Source: Clostridium sp. 26_21
Lineage (GTDB): Bacteria; Bacillota; Clostridia; TANB77; CAG-508
Length of the DNA stretch: 64,000 nt
Direction of reading: 5' to 3'
Assembly (NCBI GenBank): GCA_001915995.1
Contig: MNRO01000017.1
Coordinates: forward strand, 85,901-149,900
Under the pieces are notes generated by a model. That model worked only from the letters and a program-made list of their open reading frames with translations. It was not told where the DNA came from and made no database searches. Of the stretch, positions 1-8,531 are shown piece by piece. The position numbers were made by a program, and so were the translations under genes. Numbering within the stretch: position 1 is the first letter of the stretch; the number at the start of each line of letters is the position of its first letter.

Positions 1-232
1 CAAATACAGCTATTAATATTACTGCTAATATTACTGATGCAACTTGAATTAATGATATAACTTTTCCTGCCATTTTAGTCAAATTTGAAGAATCTACTGA
101 ACTAATATCTGGTTTTATTTCAGTAACCACATTTTCTGCATTACTACCAGATGCAAATGCCATATTAGAAAAAGTAAATATTGTTGCTACTACCATTGCT
201 ATTACCATTGCTATTTTTAATGTTTTATTCAT
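1..232 (-). CDS. Pilin-like T4SS subunit (VirB2/TrbC type), 3' end outside window
   Basis: The reading frame starts at an ATG at 232 (protein start MNKTLKIAMVIA) and is open to the window edge, giving 77 codons. Residues 1-31 look like a signal peptide ending near AFAS, followed by a short polar stretch and the beginning of a hydrophobic segment (VISLIQVASVI). This signal-plus-two-helix plan is typical of VirB2/TrbC pilins of type IV secretion systems. It is the third gene of a minus-strand run with the two similar genes at 283-684 and 697-1089, so at least three pilin-like paralogues share one transcript that continues leftwards out of the window. The function is inferred from topology and context, not from a diagnostic motif. 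Confidence 0.6.
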   Translation of the reverse strand, partial: MNKTLKIAMVIAMVVATIFTFSNMAFASGSNAENVVTEIKPDISSVDSSNLTKMAGKVISLIQVASVILAVILIAVF

Positions 233-282
233 TTTTTTTCCTCCTTTTAATTTTATATATATTTTTAAATTTTAATAACTAA

Positions 283-684
283 TTATAAACTTGAAAATAC
301 ATTTACAGCTACTTCCCATATTGTAAATGCTCCAAATGAGACTATTATTCCTACAATCCATGGAACCATTGATTCTTTTATTTTTGCTTTATCATCTACA
401 CTTTGGGTAATAAATTTTATTCCCATTATAGCGCCTGTAAGTAATGTAACTCCTATTGCAATTGTTAATAATGTTCCTGAAACAAATTGTGACAAATCTT
501 TCAGCCCATTTGTATCTATTATATTTGAACTATTATTATCTAAATTAATAAAGTCATTTCCTCCCTTTATTACATCTTCTAATGTTGAATCTGCTGCAAT
601 AACAATTCTATAATTTGGGATAAGATTACATCCTAACATTATTAAAATAAATAAAAAATTAATCTTAATAATCATTTTCTTCAT
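283..684 (-). CDS. Pilin-like T4SS subunit (VirB2/TrbC type)
   Basis: A 133-residue protein with a hydrophobic N-terminal signal (residues 1-31), a polar Asn/Asp-rich stretch (about 34-66) and two hydrophobic helices (about 68-93 and 108-131) separated by a short charged loop (DDKAKIKES). That matches the small inner-membrane pilin subunits (VirB2/TrbC) of type IV secretion systems. The start is the ATG at 684, preceded by an AGGGAG ribosome site about 8 nt upstream. It sits 12 nt downstream of a similar gene and upstream of a third one on the same strand. The protein partners with VirB4, VirB6, VirD4 and PrgI homologues are about 24-36 kb away, so the assignment to that system is an inference. 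Confidence 0.6.
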   Translation of the reverse strand: MKKMIIKINFLFILIMLGCNLIPNYRIVIAADSTLEDVIKGGNDFINLDNNSSNIIDTNGLKDLSQFVSGTLLTIAIGVTLLTGAIMGIKFITQSVDDKAKIKESMVPWIVGIIVSFGAFTIWEVAVNVFSSL

Positions 685-696
685 TCATATCACTCC

Positions 697-1089
697 CTAA
701 TCAACAATAGAAATTATAAATTTGGCAATTGTTGTTACTCCAAATATCATTACAGCTCCTACAATTAGCCCTATAGCCTTCTTTTCTTCTACTGCTTTTT
801 CTTCTGCGCTTCCAATAATCGTATTAAATCCCATAATTGCTATTCCTATAACTATTGCAATTATTCCAACCACTTGCAATATACTTAATACTGTTGCAAC
901 TTTAGAATTAAAGCTATCGCTTTTTTGAGGAGAAGGCTCATAGTCTTTTGTATTTAATATTGAATTTCCTGCTCCACTATTTCCTACATTAGCTTTATCA
1001 ACATCAGCATATGATTTTTGTTGTAGTGAAAAAATAGTTATTATTATAAATATACTTATTATTGCAACTTTTAATAATTTCTTTCCCAT
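697..1089 (-). CDS. Pilin-like T4SS subunit (VirB2/TrbC type), first of the run
   Basis: A 130-residue protein starting MGKKLLKVAI, with a signal peptide (cleavage likely after SYA, about residue 28), a polar linker and two hydrophobic helices (about 64-90 and 105-129) joined by a charged loop (GSAEEKAVEEKKAIG). The upstream ATG at 1128 lies at or before the predicted transcription start (-10 box 1131-1136), so it cannot be the start; the ATG at 1089 has AGGAG 10 nt upstream. The shared topology with the next two genes suggests a family of pilin-like subunits with distinct sequences. Membership of the T4SS found near gyrB/gyrA is inferred. Confidence 0.6.
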   Translation of the reverse strand: MGKKLLKVAIISIFIIITIFSLQQKSYADVDKANVGNSGAGNSILNTKDYEPSPQKSDSFNSKVATVLSILQVVGIIAIVIGIAIMGFNTIIGSAEEKAVEEKKAIGLIVGAVMIFGVTTIAKFIISIVD

Positions 1090-1130
1090 TTTTTCATCAC
1101 TCCTATCTAAAAAACGCATTATATACATTT

Positions 1131-1159
1131 ATTATAGAATATTTTTACATTTTATGCAA
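1131..1159 (-). promoter_or_regulatory. SigA-type promoter of the pilin-like gene run
   Basis: On the minus strand, TTGCAT (1159-1154), a 17-nt spacer and a perfect TATAAT (1136-1131). Transcription would start near 1124, giving a leader of about 35 nt before the ATG at 1089. Confidence 0.65.
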
Positions 1160-1205
1160 GTATTTTTGATTATTTTATTTTATTTTTTTATTTATAATTA
1201 AAATC

Positions 1206-1240
1206 GAAAAAAGTGTAGGTTTAAAACTACACCTTTTTCT
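1206..1240. terminator. Bidirectional intrinsic terminator
   Basis: GTGTAG (1213-1218) pairs with CTACAC (1227-1232), flanked by an A run on the left and a T run on the right. Its position 10 nt after the stop of the 56-residue minus-strand gene makes it that gene's terminator and isolates the pilin-like operon. Confidence 0.65.
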
Positions 1241-1249
1241 AGATTGGTT

Positions 1250-1420
1250 CTATTTGGTGCTTTTTATATGTGATAGTATATAAATGATTGCTACCACAAT
1301 AACAATTGAAAACCAACCAACCACCTTAGCAAGGCAAAGTACTGCCAAAAAAAGGAATAACGGACTCAATGGTGGGATTATGCATGCTAATAAAAGTAAA
1401 ATAAAAAATAGTCTTACCAT
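1250..1420 (-). CDS. Small membrane protein, 56 aa
   Basis: ATG at 1420, stop at 1250-1252, protein begins MVRLFFILLLLACIIPP. It has two hydrophobic segments (about residues 3-30 and 33-50) and a short basic tail ending HIKSTK. A GAGGG ribosome site lies 8 nt upstream and an intrinsic terminator follows 10 nt after the stop, which argues for a genuine single-gene unit. I do not recognise the family. Its place directly before the pilin-like genes may be coincidence, because the terminator separates them. Confidence 0.55.
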   Translation of the reverse strand: MVRLFFILLLLACIIPPLSPLFLFLAVLCLAKVVGWFSIVIVVAIIYILSHIKSTK

Positions 1421-1639
1421 ATCTATGTCCCTCTTTTTATACAGGTTTTGTGCTTACAATAATATTATAACATAAAATCTACTAATAATCAACATCTACC
1501 AACTCTTATAGTACTTCATTAAAAAACAAAATTATCATCTTCGTTTATTAATTTATACTTATTATCTAATCTTTTAATTGTTTTATATATAATAATTCTT
1601 ATTTAAAATAATATCTTTGACAATATTTTAAATCTAATT

Positions 1640-2122
1640 TTATTTTATCAATCTCTTTTCTCTCAATTTTTCATTAATTTTTTTCTCCAATATTGCTTTA
1701 TAAACAGATGACATAATAGTATAAATAAGTCCCCATACAGTAATAACAATAACAAATGTAGCAACAAAATATTTATCATTAATAAATTTATCAAATATAA
1801 AAATACAACTAATTGAATATACAAAATAAATCATTAGTGTAAACATTTTATAGAAAAAATATTTTTTAAAAGATAATTCTTTTCTTATTTCTTCAGATTT
1901 TATTTCAACTTCTTTTCCAAATAAAAATATAATAAAAGATACTATTAAAAATATACTTCTAATTATTAAATTATTTATATTTAAATATTGTGATATTTCA
2001 TATAAATATCCTTCTTGTCCAAATATTGCATAACAAGTAAATAAACTTATTATAATTGTTGCAAATCCATACCATATTCCTTTAAAGCTTTTAAAAAAAA
2101 TTTCTTTATAATTAATTTCCAT
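1640..2122 (-). CDS. DUF3021-like four-helix membrane protein
   Basis: A 160-residue protein with four hydrophobic helices (about 17-35, 52-69, 92-112 and 118-140), charged loops between them and a Lys/Arg-rich C-terminus. It starts 17 nt after a LytTR regulator. Pairing of a LytTR DNA-binding protein with a DUF3021 membrane protein is a recurrent Firmicutes arrangement in which the membrane protein is thought to modulate the regulator; that relation is family knowledge applied here by context. No catalytic motif is visible. Confidence 0.6.
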   Translation of the reverse strand: MEINYKEIFFKSFKGIWYGFATIIISLFTCYAIFGQEGYLYEISQYLNINNLIIRSIFLIVSFIIFLFGKEVEIKSEEIRKELSFKKYFFYKMFTLMIYFVYSISCIFIFDKFINDKYFVATFVIVITVWGLIYTIMSSVYKAILEKKINEKLREKRLIK

Positions 2123-2138
2123 AATTTATCCCTCCTCA

Positions 2139-2579
2139 TTAAATTTCTAAATATTCTCTTATTTTCTTTACATATCTTCTTGACACATATGTATATCTAT
2201 CAGTGTAAAAATTTAAAATAATTGTTCCAACTATTTTAAAATCTAAATTTTGTACTTTATCAAAATTAACAATTTCTGAATTTGATATTCTAACAAATTT
2301 ATTAGGTAAATTATTTTCCAATTCATATATTCTTTTTTTAGTTTCATATATATTTCCATTTTCATATCTTATAAATACCTTTTTATTTTCAGAATAAATT
2401 GTTTCTATTTTATTTTCTTCTAATATAAATATTTTATCATTTTTATATCCATAAATTTTATTATTTTTTTCATTATTTAATTTATTCACAAATTCTTGTA
2501 ATTCATCTGTAATTTTATTTGTACAAATAATTATTTTATCTTCTTGGTATTTTTCATTAATATCAAATTCTATTTTCAA
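2139..2579 (-). CDS. LytTR-family DNA-binding regulator
   Basis: A 146-residue protein with a C-terminal LytTR domain (about 45-146): the segment KVFIRYENGNIYETKKRI, then ELENNLPNKFVRISNSEIVN, is the characteristic beta-rich fold with the conserved phosphate-contacting F-R-I-S pattern, followed by YTYVSRRYVKKIREYL. There is no receiver domain, so it is not a classical response regulator; its activity is probably controlled by the membrane protein encoded next. Translation appears to start at TTG 2579, with AAAGGAAG upstream. LytTR proteins bind promoter repeats, often including their own. Confidence 0.8.
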   Translation of the reverse strand: MKIEFDINEKYQEDKIIICTNKITDELQEFVNKLNNEKNNKIYGYKNDKIFILEENKIETIYSENKKVFIRYENGNIYETKKRIYELENNLPNKFVRISNSEIVNFDKVQNLDFKIVGTIILNFYTDRYTYVSRRYVKKIREYLEI

Positions 2580-2691
2580 TTTTTTCTTCCTTTCTACCTA
2601 GGTTATTTTGATTATAACATATTTTTTTCCTTTTTCTATCAATTTATTGATATCTGGTTTATTTTTATTTATATACGGTTACCATAAAAAC

Positions 2692-2723
2692 AAAAGACGA
2701 TAAGAATTATCTTATCGCCTTTT
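2692..2723 (-). terminator. Intrinsic terminator after the GGDEF gene
   Basis: AAAAG-CGATAAG pairs with CTTATCG-CTTTT around an AATTAT loop, with one mismatch. It lies 9 nt after the diguanylate cyclase stop codon and is roughly symmetrical. Confidence 0.65.
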
Positions 2724-2731
2724 GAAACATA

Positions 2732-3844
2732 TTATTGTTTTTTCATTTCATATTTCATTTTATACATATTTAAATCTGCCTCCTCTTGAACTGAGTGGAT
2801 ATCCCTTATATTTTTATAACTTGCTCTATAAACAGAATATCCCACCGCAATCGATGGAAGTTGTTTAACTTGTTTTTTTCTTTCCATCAATGCTTTGTCA
2901 AAATCTAACTTTGTTTTTTGTAAATTTTCATTCACATTTTGAATAATTATTGCAAATTCATCTCCACCTATTCTATAGCATTTTCCATATTTACCATACT
3001 CATTTTTTAATAGTCCTCCTATTTCCGAAAGAATTTTGTCTCCCATTATATGTCCATATTGATCATTTATGCTTTTAAAGTTATTTACATCACAGATTAT
3101 TAAAATAAAATCTATATCTGTATTATTTTCTAAAAAAGCATAATAACTCCTTTGATTTAGAAGTCCTGTTAACCTGTCAATAAACTGAATCGTTCCATTA
3201 TAATAAATATAATAGAAACACCCCACAATCGCAATTGTTAACCAACATGTTTTTATTTCATGATTAATAAATTGAATTGATATTCCAACAATCATAAACA
3301 TACCAATTATTATTAATTGGACTAAATTTTCATTTTGGTATGTTTTACTAAACTCAAGTGCGTTTATTTGCATATATAGAGCTGTTATAATAAAAACTGC
3401 TGTATATATGTGGTACAACTCTGCATGATAATATGTATTGGTGGAATCCACAATAAAAATTTTTCCTCCCAAAAGCAGTAAAACAATTTCTAGAATAACA
3501 TAAACTCCCAAAAATTTTACAATTACATTTCTAAATATATTCTTTTCTAATTTTGACTCAAAAATATATTTAGAAAATAGTACTGGAATAATCGGGACTA
3601 GAGTTTGCTCTGAAAATTTAATAAAAATGTGTATAAAAACATCAATTTGAGAATTTTCAAATAATATTTTTCCATTATACACACTTCCTACAAATTCGCA
3701 ACAAGCTCCAATTATTACAAGTATGAATGTCAATACAAATCCTTTCTTTATCCGTTTTGAAAAGCTATTATTCAATGTGATTGTTATAATTAATACAAAA
3801 ACTATCAAAACCGTCAATAATATCATTGTTGAATAATAATCCAT
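2732..3844 (-). CDS. Membrane-bound diguanylate cyclase (GGDEF)
   Basis: A 370-residue protein: seven hydrophobic segments cover about residues 5-215, then a GGDEF domain that makes cyclic di-GMP from two GTP. The domain starts at DRLTGLLNQRSY, contains DVNNFKSINDQYGH and the intact active-site motif RIGGDEFAI near residue 290, and ends with the usual ADLNMYKMK. No RxxD inhibitory site is obvious before GGDEF and no EAL domain is attached. The ATG at 3844 follows GGAGG by 8 nt; an upstream in-frame TTG overlaps that ribosome site and is rejected. It forms a single-gene unit. The N-terminal 7TM part resembles histidine-kinase-type sensor modules, so it probably senses an unknown membrane signal. 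Confidence 0.88.
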   Translation of the reverse strand: MDYYSTMILLTVLIVFVLIITITLNNSFSKRIKKGFVLTFILVIIGACCEFVGSVYNGKILFENSQIDVFIHIFIKFSEQTLVPIIPVLFSKYIFESKLEKNIFRNVIVKFLGVYVILEIVLLLLGGKIFIVDSTNTYYHAELYHIYTAVFIITALYMQINALEFSKTYQNENLVQLIIIGMFMIVGISIQFINHEIKTCWLTIAIVGCFYYIYYNGTIQFIDRLTGLLNQRSYYAFLENNTDIDFILIICDVNNFKSINDQYGHIMGDKILSEIGGLLKNEYGKYGKCYRIGGDEFAIIIQNVNENLQKTKLDFDKALMERKKQVKQLPSIAVGYSVYRASYKNIRDIHSVQEEADLNMYKMKYEMKKQ

Positions 3845-4016
3845 TGTATGTTCCTCCAATTATTTGATTTTTGATTCTTTAATATTAACTATCTTTCAAT
3901 AATATGTTTTTGATTTATAAAAAAGCATATATATTATATCATTCTTTTACTATAATTTCAATATTTTTCCATTATTTTTTACATTTTTTGTAATTTATTT
4001 CAACATATTTCGACAT

Positions 4017-5105
4017 TTATTTTAATGTATAACTATTATTTATAATTGATGTACTATATAAAAATAATATATCCTGATTATTAAATTCTATATATTGATT
4101 TAATATTTTAGGTGAAATATATCTAGTATCTACCAATGTTATTTTATCATATCCTTCAACTAATAATGGGACAAAACTACTTGCATAAGAATCTCTGAAC
4201 ACAACTAATTCTCTTCCCGTTTTATTTTCTGTATTTTCTATACTTATTAATGACACAGCTCCAGATAAATAAATATCATACTTGTCTAGCGAATTTTTTT
4301 TATCCACATTATAAATTGTTGTAGTTTCATTTTTTTCATAATTATATACAATACAATTTTCCAAGACATTATTTGTTAATATTTTTATTTCATCTTTTTC
4401 TTCATTTATTGGTAGTTGACCTGAATAAACTCCTTTAAATTCTGTTATTATTTTTTCTTCATAATTATTATTTAAATTTAATTTCATCTCTTGTCCAAAT
4501 TTTTGAGCTATTTTTATCAATTTTTCTTGTTTCCAATGTGAATCTGTTTTATAGTAATCTTCTAATTGTAATAAATCAAATATTCTTATATATTTTCCAA
4601 AATTTAATTTTTCATTTAATATATTTTCTAAATTATTATAATCTATTTTTAAATTATCTTTGTTAATAAAATAATTTTTATCTGGAATTATTGAATAATA
4701 TATTTTATTATTTTCTGTTAAATATTTCTCTTTTATTTCTATTATTTTATTTGAAATATTTAATATTGATTTTTTATTTAATGGATATATTTGTTCAATT
4801 ATATAATTATTATATTCATATAAATTATTATAATTTTTTTTGCTTAATAATTTTAATTCTGTATTTATTTTTATTTTTCTAAACAATTCTCTTTCAAAAA
4901 ATTGATCTGTTACATATTTATCAAATTTATAAAAAAATGTTCCATTAATTATTTGTGATATAGAAACAGAAGGAAATTGTTCTAATTTTCTTCTTTCTGC
5001 AACTGATATAATTTCATCTTTTTTTATTATATTTATGAAAAAAGATAAAATTATTATTATTGCAAATAATATTGTTACTATTTTATTTTTATTTTTTTCT
5101 GACAT
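4017..5105 (-). CDS. DHHW-family surface O-acylation partner
   Basis: A 362-residue protein with one N-terminal membrane anchor (about 10-26) and an extracytoplasmic SGNH-like domain related to AlgJ/AlgX. The family motif is visible as YKTDSHW near residue 205 (variant of DHHW) and the second block as VVFRDSYASSFVPLL near 305, containing the catalytic Ser-type region. The ATG at 5105 lies 5 nt after AAGGAGG. It follows the MBOAT acyltransferase gene by 11 nt. Established family knowledge: MBOAT plus DHHW proteins transfer acetyl groups across the membrane to exopolysaccharide or wall polymers. No polymer synthase is nearby, so the acceptor is unknown. Confidence 0.8.
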   Translation of the reverse strand: MSEKNKNKIVTILFAIIIILSFFINIIKKDEIISVAERRKLEQFPSVSISQIINGTFFYKFDKYVTDQFFERELFRKIKINTELKLLSKKNYNNLYEYNNYIIEQIYPLNKKSILNISNKIIEIKEKYLTENNKIYYSIIPDKNYFINKDNLKIDYNNLENILNEKLNFGKYIRIFDLLQLEDYYKTDSHWKQEKLIKIAQKFGQEMKLNLNNNYEEKIITEFKGVYSGQLPINEEKDEIKILTNNVLENCIVYNYEKNETTTIYNVDKKNSLDKYDIYLSGAVSLISIENTENKTGRELVVFRDSYASSFVPLLVEGYDKITLVDTRYISPKILNQYIEFNNQDILFLYSTSIINNSYTLK

Positions 5106-5116
5106 ATTTCCTCCTT

Positions 5117-6496
5117 TCAAAATCTAAAATATAAAAATGGGTTATATGAATTATCTACAGCATATGATGTTATAATTATTAAAATAAATACTATTAATAT
5201 TGGTTCTAAAATATTTATTATTTTATTTTGTTTTAATTTTTTTATTAAATTTTTAATTATTGGTGTTGAAGCAATTATTGCAATAATAATTACAACAAAA
5301 TAATTTTTTAAATAATATATTGTAAATTTATTAATTAATTTTTCACCATTAACTCCAAATAACCCTATAATATTACTCCATGCTTCTTTCATATTATTTG
5401 CATTAAATATTATAAAACTTATCATTACAATAAATAATACATATATTCTTTGAATAAATCCTGGTAATTTTTCTAAATATTTTTTTAAAAATAATTTTTC
5501 AATAAGAAGTATTATTCCAAAATATAATCCCCATATAACAAAATTCCAACTAGCACCATGCCATATACCAGTTAGTGCCCAAACAATTAAAATATTTCTT
5601 ATTAATTTTTTTGTTCCTTCTCTACTTCCCCCTAATGGTATATAAACATAATCTTTAAACCATGTTCCTAATGATATATGCCATCTTCTCCAAAATTCAG
5701 TTACACTTTTAGATATATATGGATAATTAAAATTCTCTAGAAAATCAAATCCAAACATTTTTCCTAAACCAATTGCCATATCTGAATATGCTGAAAAATC
5801 AAAATATATTTGTAACATATATCCTACTGCAAAAATCCAATAAAATAAAATTGTTTTTTCATTTGTCTCTGTAAAAACTTTACACAATTGTCCTAATTGA
5901 TTTGCAATTAAAACTTTTTTTGCAAGTCCAATTACAAATCTTTCTATGCCATAAGAAAACTTTTCAAAGTTGTGAGTCCTATTGTCTAATTCATTTTCTA
6001 TTGTCTCATATCTAACTATCGGTCCTGCAATTAATTGTGGAAATAAAGAAACATATGTTGCTAATTTTAAAAAATTTTTTTGTACATCTACTTTTCCTCT
6101 ATATACATCAATTTCATAACTTATAATTTGAAATGTATAAAAAGAAATTCCTATTGGTAATGCTAGGTTTAAAAGTTTAAAATTTGCATTAAAAATATTA
6201 TTAATATTTCCTATAATAAAATCTGTATATTTAAAAAAACATAAAAATATAATATGTATTATTATTATTCCAAAAAGCATTTTTTTATTTTTATATTTTT
6301 TTATTAAAATTCCACCTATATATGCAATTAAGATTTCTAATATCATTAATAAAATATATTTTGGTTCTCCATAAAAATAAAATATCATTGAGGCTAAAAA
6401 TAAAATAATATTTTTAAATTTTTTTGGCATAATAAAATATATTATAATTAATACTGGTAAAAAATAATATAAAAAACTTATATTAGTAAATAGCAT
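5117..6496 (-). CDS. MBOAT-family O-acyltransferase (AlgI/DltB-like)
   Basis: A 459-residue polytopic protein of the membrane-bound O-acyltransferase family. Signature blocks are present: GISFYTFQIISYEIDVYRG, FPQLIAGPIVRY, the ENFNYPYISKSVTEFWRRWHISLGTW region, and the catalytic histidine in LTGIWHGASWNFVIWGLY near residue 312. It would move an acyl group, usually acetyl, from a cytoplasmic donor to an acceptor outside. The ATG at 6496 lies after AGGAGG; an upstream in-frame ATG overlaps that site. It is co-transcribed with the DHHW gene downstream and likely with the DUF4358-like gene upstream. Confidence 0.9.
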   Translation of the reverse strand: MLFTNISFLYYFLPVLIIIYFIMPKKFKNIILFLASMIFYFYGEPKYILLMILEILIAYIGGILIKKYKNKKMLFGIIIIHIIFLCFFKYTDFIIGNINNIFNANFKLLNLALPIGISFYTFQIISYEIDVYRGKVDVQKNFLKLATYVSLFPQLIAGPIVRYETIENELDNRTHNFEKFSYGIERFVIGLAKKVLIANQLGQLCKVFTETNEKTILFYWIFAVGYMLQIYFDFSAYSDMAIGLGKMFGFDFLENFNYPYISKSVTEFWRRWHISLGTWFKDYVYIPLGGSREGTKKLIRNILIVWALTGIWHGASWNFVIWGLYFGIILLIEKLFLKKYLEKLPGFIQRIYVLFIVMISFIIFNANNMKEAWSNIIGLFGVNGEKLINKFTIYYLKNYFVVIIIAIIASTPIIKNLIKKLKQNKIINILEPILIVFILIIITSYAVDNSYNPFLYFRF

Positions 6497-6514
6497 TTTT
6501 CCTCCTAACATATT

Positions 6515-6548
6515 AAAGCTCCCAATTTCTTGGAAGCTTTATTTTTTT
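6515..6548. terminator. Hairpin between DUF4358-like and MBOAT genes
   Basis: AAAGCTCCCAA (6515-6525) pairs with TTGGAAGCTTT (6530-6540) with one mismatch. On the plus strand it is followed by a T run. On the minus strand, the direction of the genes, the U tract is weak, so it may attenuate read-through into MBOAT rather than stop it. Confidence 0.45.
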
Positions 6549-7140
6549 ATTGTGCTGGTCTTTCTTCTGGGAGTTCAATATCTTCTTCACCTGATTTTTG
6601 AAGCTCTTTTCCTATTTCGTTTCCAACATATTCTTTAAATGAATTGTATGTTGCAGTAGCCCAATCTTCATCTGACATTACAAAAAATATAATATTATTA
6701 TAATTTGTAACATATAATTTTTCTGCTGAAACACAAATCCACTTTCTCATATCTACATTATTTAATATTTCTTCTTTAACAGTTTCAATATTTGCATTTG
6801 ATTTTACTTTTAATGCTACTGCAGAATATGCTTGTGAACTCATTAATGGTTCTAATACAACTAAACTTTCTACATTTCCTGTACTTTGAATTCCTGTATA
6901 TGATGTTACTAAATCTGAATTTGATACATCAATTTCTTCTGTTTCTAGTTCTGGTAATACATCTTTGTTTTTAGAATATATTGACTTTAACATACTTTTC
7001 ATGTCTTTTTCTGATTCTATTTTTACAGATGTACCACCAATTGTTGTATTATTATTGTTTTTTACAATAACAACTCCAACAATTGCAATTATTGCAATAA
7101 TTGCGATTACAATTATCGTAATCATTGTTTGCTTTTTCAT
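6547..7140 (-). CDS. Membrane-anchored DUF4358-like protein
   Basis: A 197-residue protein: an N-terminal membrane helix rich in Ile/Val (about 5-27), an Asn/Thr linker and an exported alpha/beta domain. The segment LEPLMSSQAYSAVALKVKS followed by a VKEEIL helix and NNIIFFVMSDE resembles the DUF4358 family, whose genes commonly neighbour MBOAT/DHHW acylation genes in Clostridia. That family call is from pattern memory and context, not from a search. It precedes MBOAT by about 50 nt on the same strand, so it is probably an accessory protein of that cassette. The C-terminus is short and acidic. Confidence 0.55.
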   Translation of the reverse strand: MKKQTMITIIVIAIIAIIAIVGVVIVKNNNNTTIGGTSVKIESEKDMKSMLKSIYSKNKDVLPELETEEIDVSNSDLVTSYTGIQSTGNVESLVVLEPLMSSQAYSAVALKVKSNANIETVKEEILNNVDMRKWICVSAEKLYVTNYNNIIFFVMSDEDWATATYNSFKEYVGNEIGKELQKSGEEDIELPEERPAQ

Positions 7141-7207
7141 TTTATTTCCTCCTTATTTATTTTAACATCATTATATAGTATCTTATTATTTGAGTCAATG
7201 GATTTTA

Positions 7208-7981
7208 TTAACTTTTTATTTCTAGAGCAACTTGTTCTTTTGACTCTTTGTTTTTCTCCATTTGTTTTAAAACTCCATAGACCATATAAAATGGCAATAT
7301 CATTTGTCCAAAACTCATTATTAATGTAAAATATTTCCTAGAAATATTATATATTATTTCTATTGGTGTTCCTGGAAAATTCTTAGATATAAACATTAAA
7401 TTACTTCCAAAAATATTATTTACTATATATGCTAATACACATATACTTCCAACTAAAATAAAATAATATTTTATGTCTGATGATTGAATTTCAATATATT
7501 TGGTTTTATTTATTAATAATCCTAAATAAACCATTATTCCATGAAAAGCAAAACTATGTAAACTTACTATGTGAATTGCTGGATATGTTGGTAATGATGT
7601 AGATGGATATAAAATAAATACTATTCCACCAATAATTCCTCCTGTAGCTAAAAATACATCTCCCATTCTTTTTAATTCATTTTTAGCAAATGAACTTAGT
7701 AAACCTGCATATAATAATAAACTGCAATAATATAATGGTACATAATTGTTTATGTTCTTAATACCACCTGTTATTACTTTAAATAATATTATTATGACTT
7801 CGAAAACCCACATTGCAATTGTACATTTTTTTATTATTTGTTTAACTTCTTTATGTGTTTTATTTATAGTTTTTTTTAATGATATTTTTATTCCTATTAT
7901 TGTTAATAATATTAATAAAAAATGTTCTTTTGTAAAGATTCCACAAGGTTCATATTCTCCTTGTTTTGCAAATATTGGCAT
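7208..7981 (-). CDS. TMEM164/YwaF-like integral membrane protein
   Basis: A 257-residue protein with six to seven hydrophobic segments. FTKEHFLLILLTIIG at the N-terminus, YVPLYYCSLLLYAGLL near residue 80 and HSFAFHGIMVYLGLL near 142 match the conserved His and Cys positions of the YwaF/TMEM164 (TIGR02206) family. The bacterial members have no established role; the human relative acts in lipid acyl transfer, which should not be assumed here. The ATG at 7981 follows GGAGAGGTG. It lies 68 nt upstream of the DUF4358-like gene and could be the first gene of the acylation operon. Confidence 0.65.
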   Translation of the reverse strand: MPIFAKQGEYEPCGIFTKEHFLLILLTIIGIKISLKKTINKTHKEVKQIIKKCTIAMWVFEVIIILFKVITGGIKNINNYVPLYYCSLLLYAGLLSSFAKNELKRMGDVFLATGGIIGGIVFILYPSTSLPTYPAIHIVSLHSFAFHGIMVYLGLLINKTKYIEIQSSDIKYYFILVGSICVLAYIVNNIFGSNLMFISKNFPGTPIEIIYNISRKYFTLIMSFGQMILPFYMVYGVLKQMEKNKESKEQVALEIKS

Positions 7982-8150
7982 ATATCTTCACCTCTCCTTA
8001 TGTGATTATATCAAGAAACATTTGTTTATACAATAGATTTCGATTTTTTTTACATTCTTTCCACATATTATTTACAAATTGTGGATTATGCTACAAAGAT
8101 TATACTTAATTTTTATTTTATTATCTATAAAATATACTTTTAAATAAAAC

Positions 8151-8184
8151 AAAAAAGATATAAAAGAATATCTTTTATATCTTA
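8151..8184 (-). terminator. Terminator after tRNA-Ser(GCU)
   Basis: AAGATATAAAAGA (8155-8167) pairs perfectly with TCTTTTATATCTT (8171-8183) around ATA. The A run 8151-8156 gives a U tract on the minus strand. Confidence 0.7.
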
Positions 8185-8188
8185 ACTT

Positions 8189-8278
8189 TGGCGTAGGTGA
8201 GAGGGTTCGAACCTCCGCGCCCCTTACAGGACCTAGCAGTTTAGCAAACTGCCCCCTTCACCACTTGGGTACACCTAC
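8189..8278 (-). tRNA. tRNA-Ser (anticodon GCU)
   Basis: The minus strand gives a 90-nt tRNA with the 7-bp acceptor GTAGGTG/CACCTAC, an anticodon loop TTGCTAA in the stem CAGT/ACTG, the long variable arm of class II tRNAs, TTCGAAC T-loop and encoded CCA. GCU reads AGC/AGU serine codons. Confidence 0.95.
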
Positions 8279-8333
8279 AATTTATATAAATAAAAGTTAG
8301 ATACTCAATATCTTCATATCTAACTCTTATACT

Positions 8334-8425
<92 letters not shown>

Positions 8426-8531
8426 GTGTCTCACGACATTACTAATATTACCATACTTTCATGTCGCTTGTCAATAGTTTTAATTAAAAATTTTTTAAAG
8501 TTAATTTTCTTCTTATAATTACAAGATTTAA

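Noticed and set aside
1284..1475. Plus-strand frame of 63 codons over the small minus-strand membrane gene
   Set aside because: No ribosome site, low-complexity content, and it is antisense to a better-supported gene with start, ribosome site and terminator.
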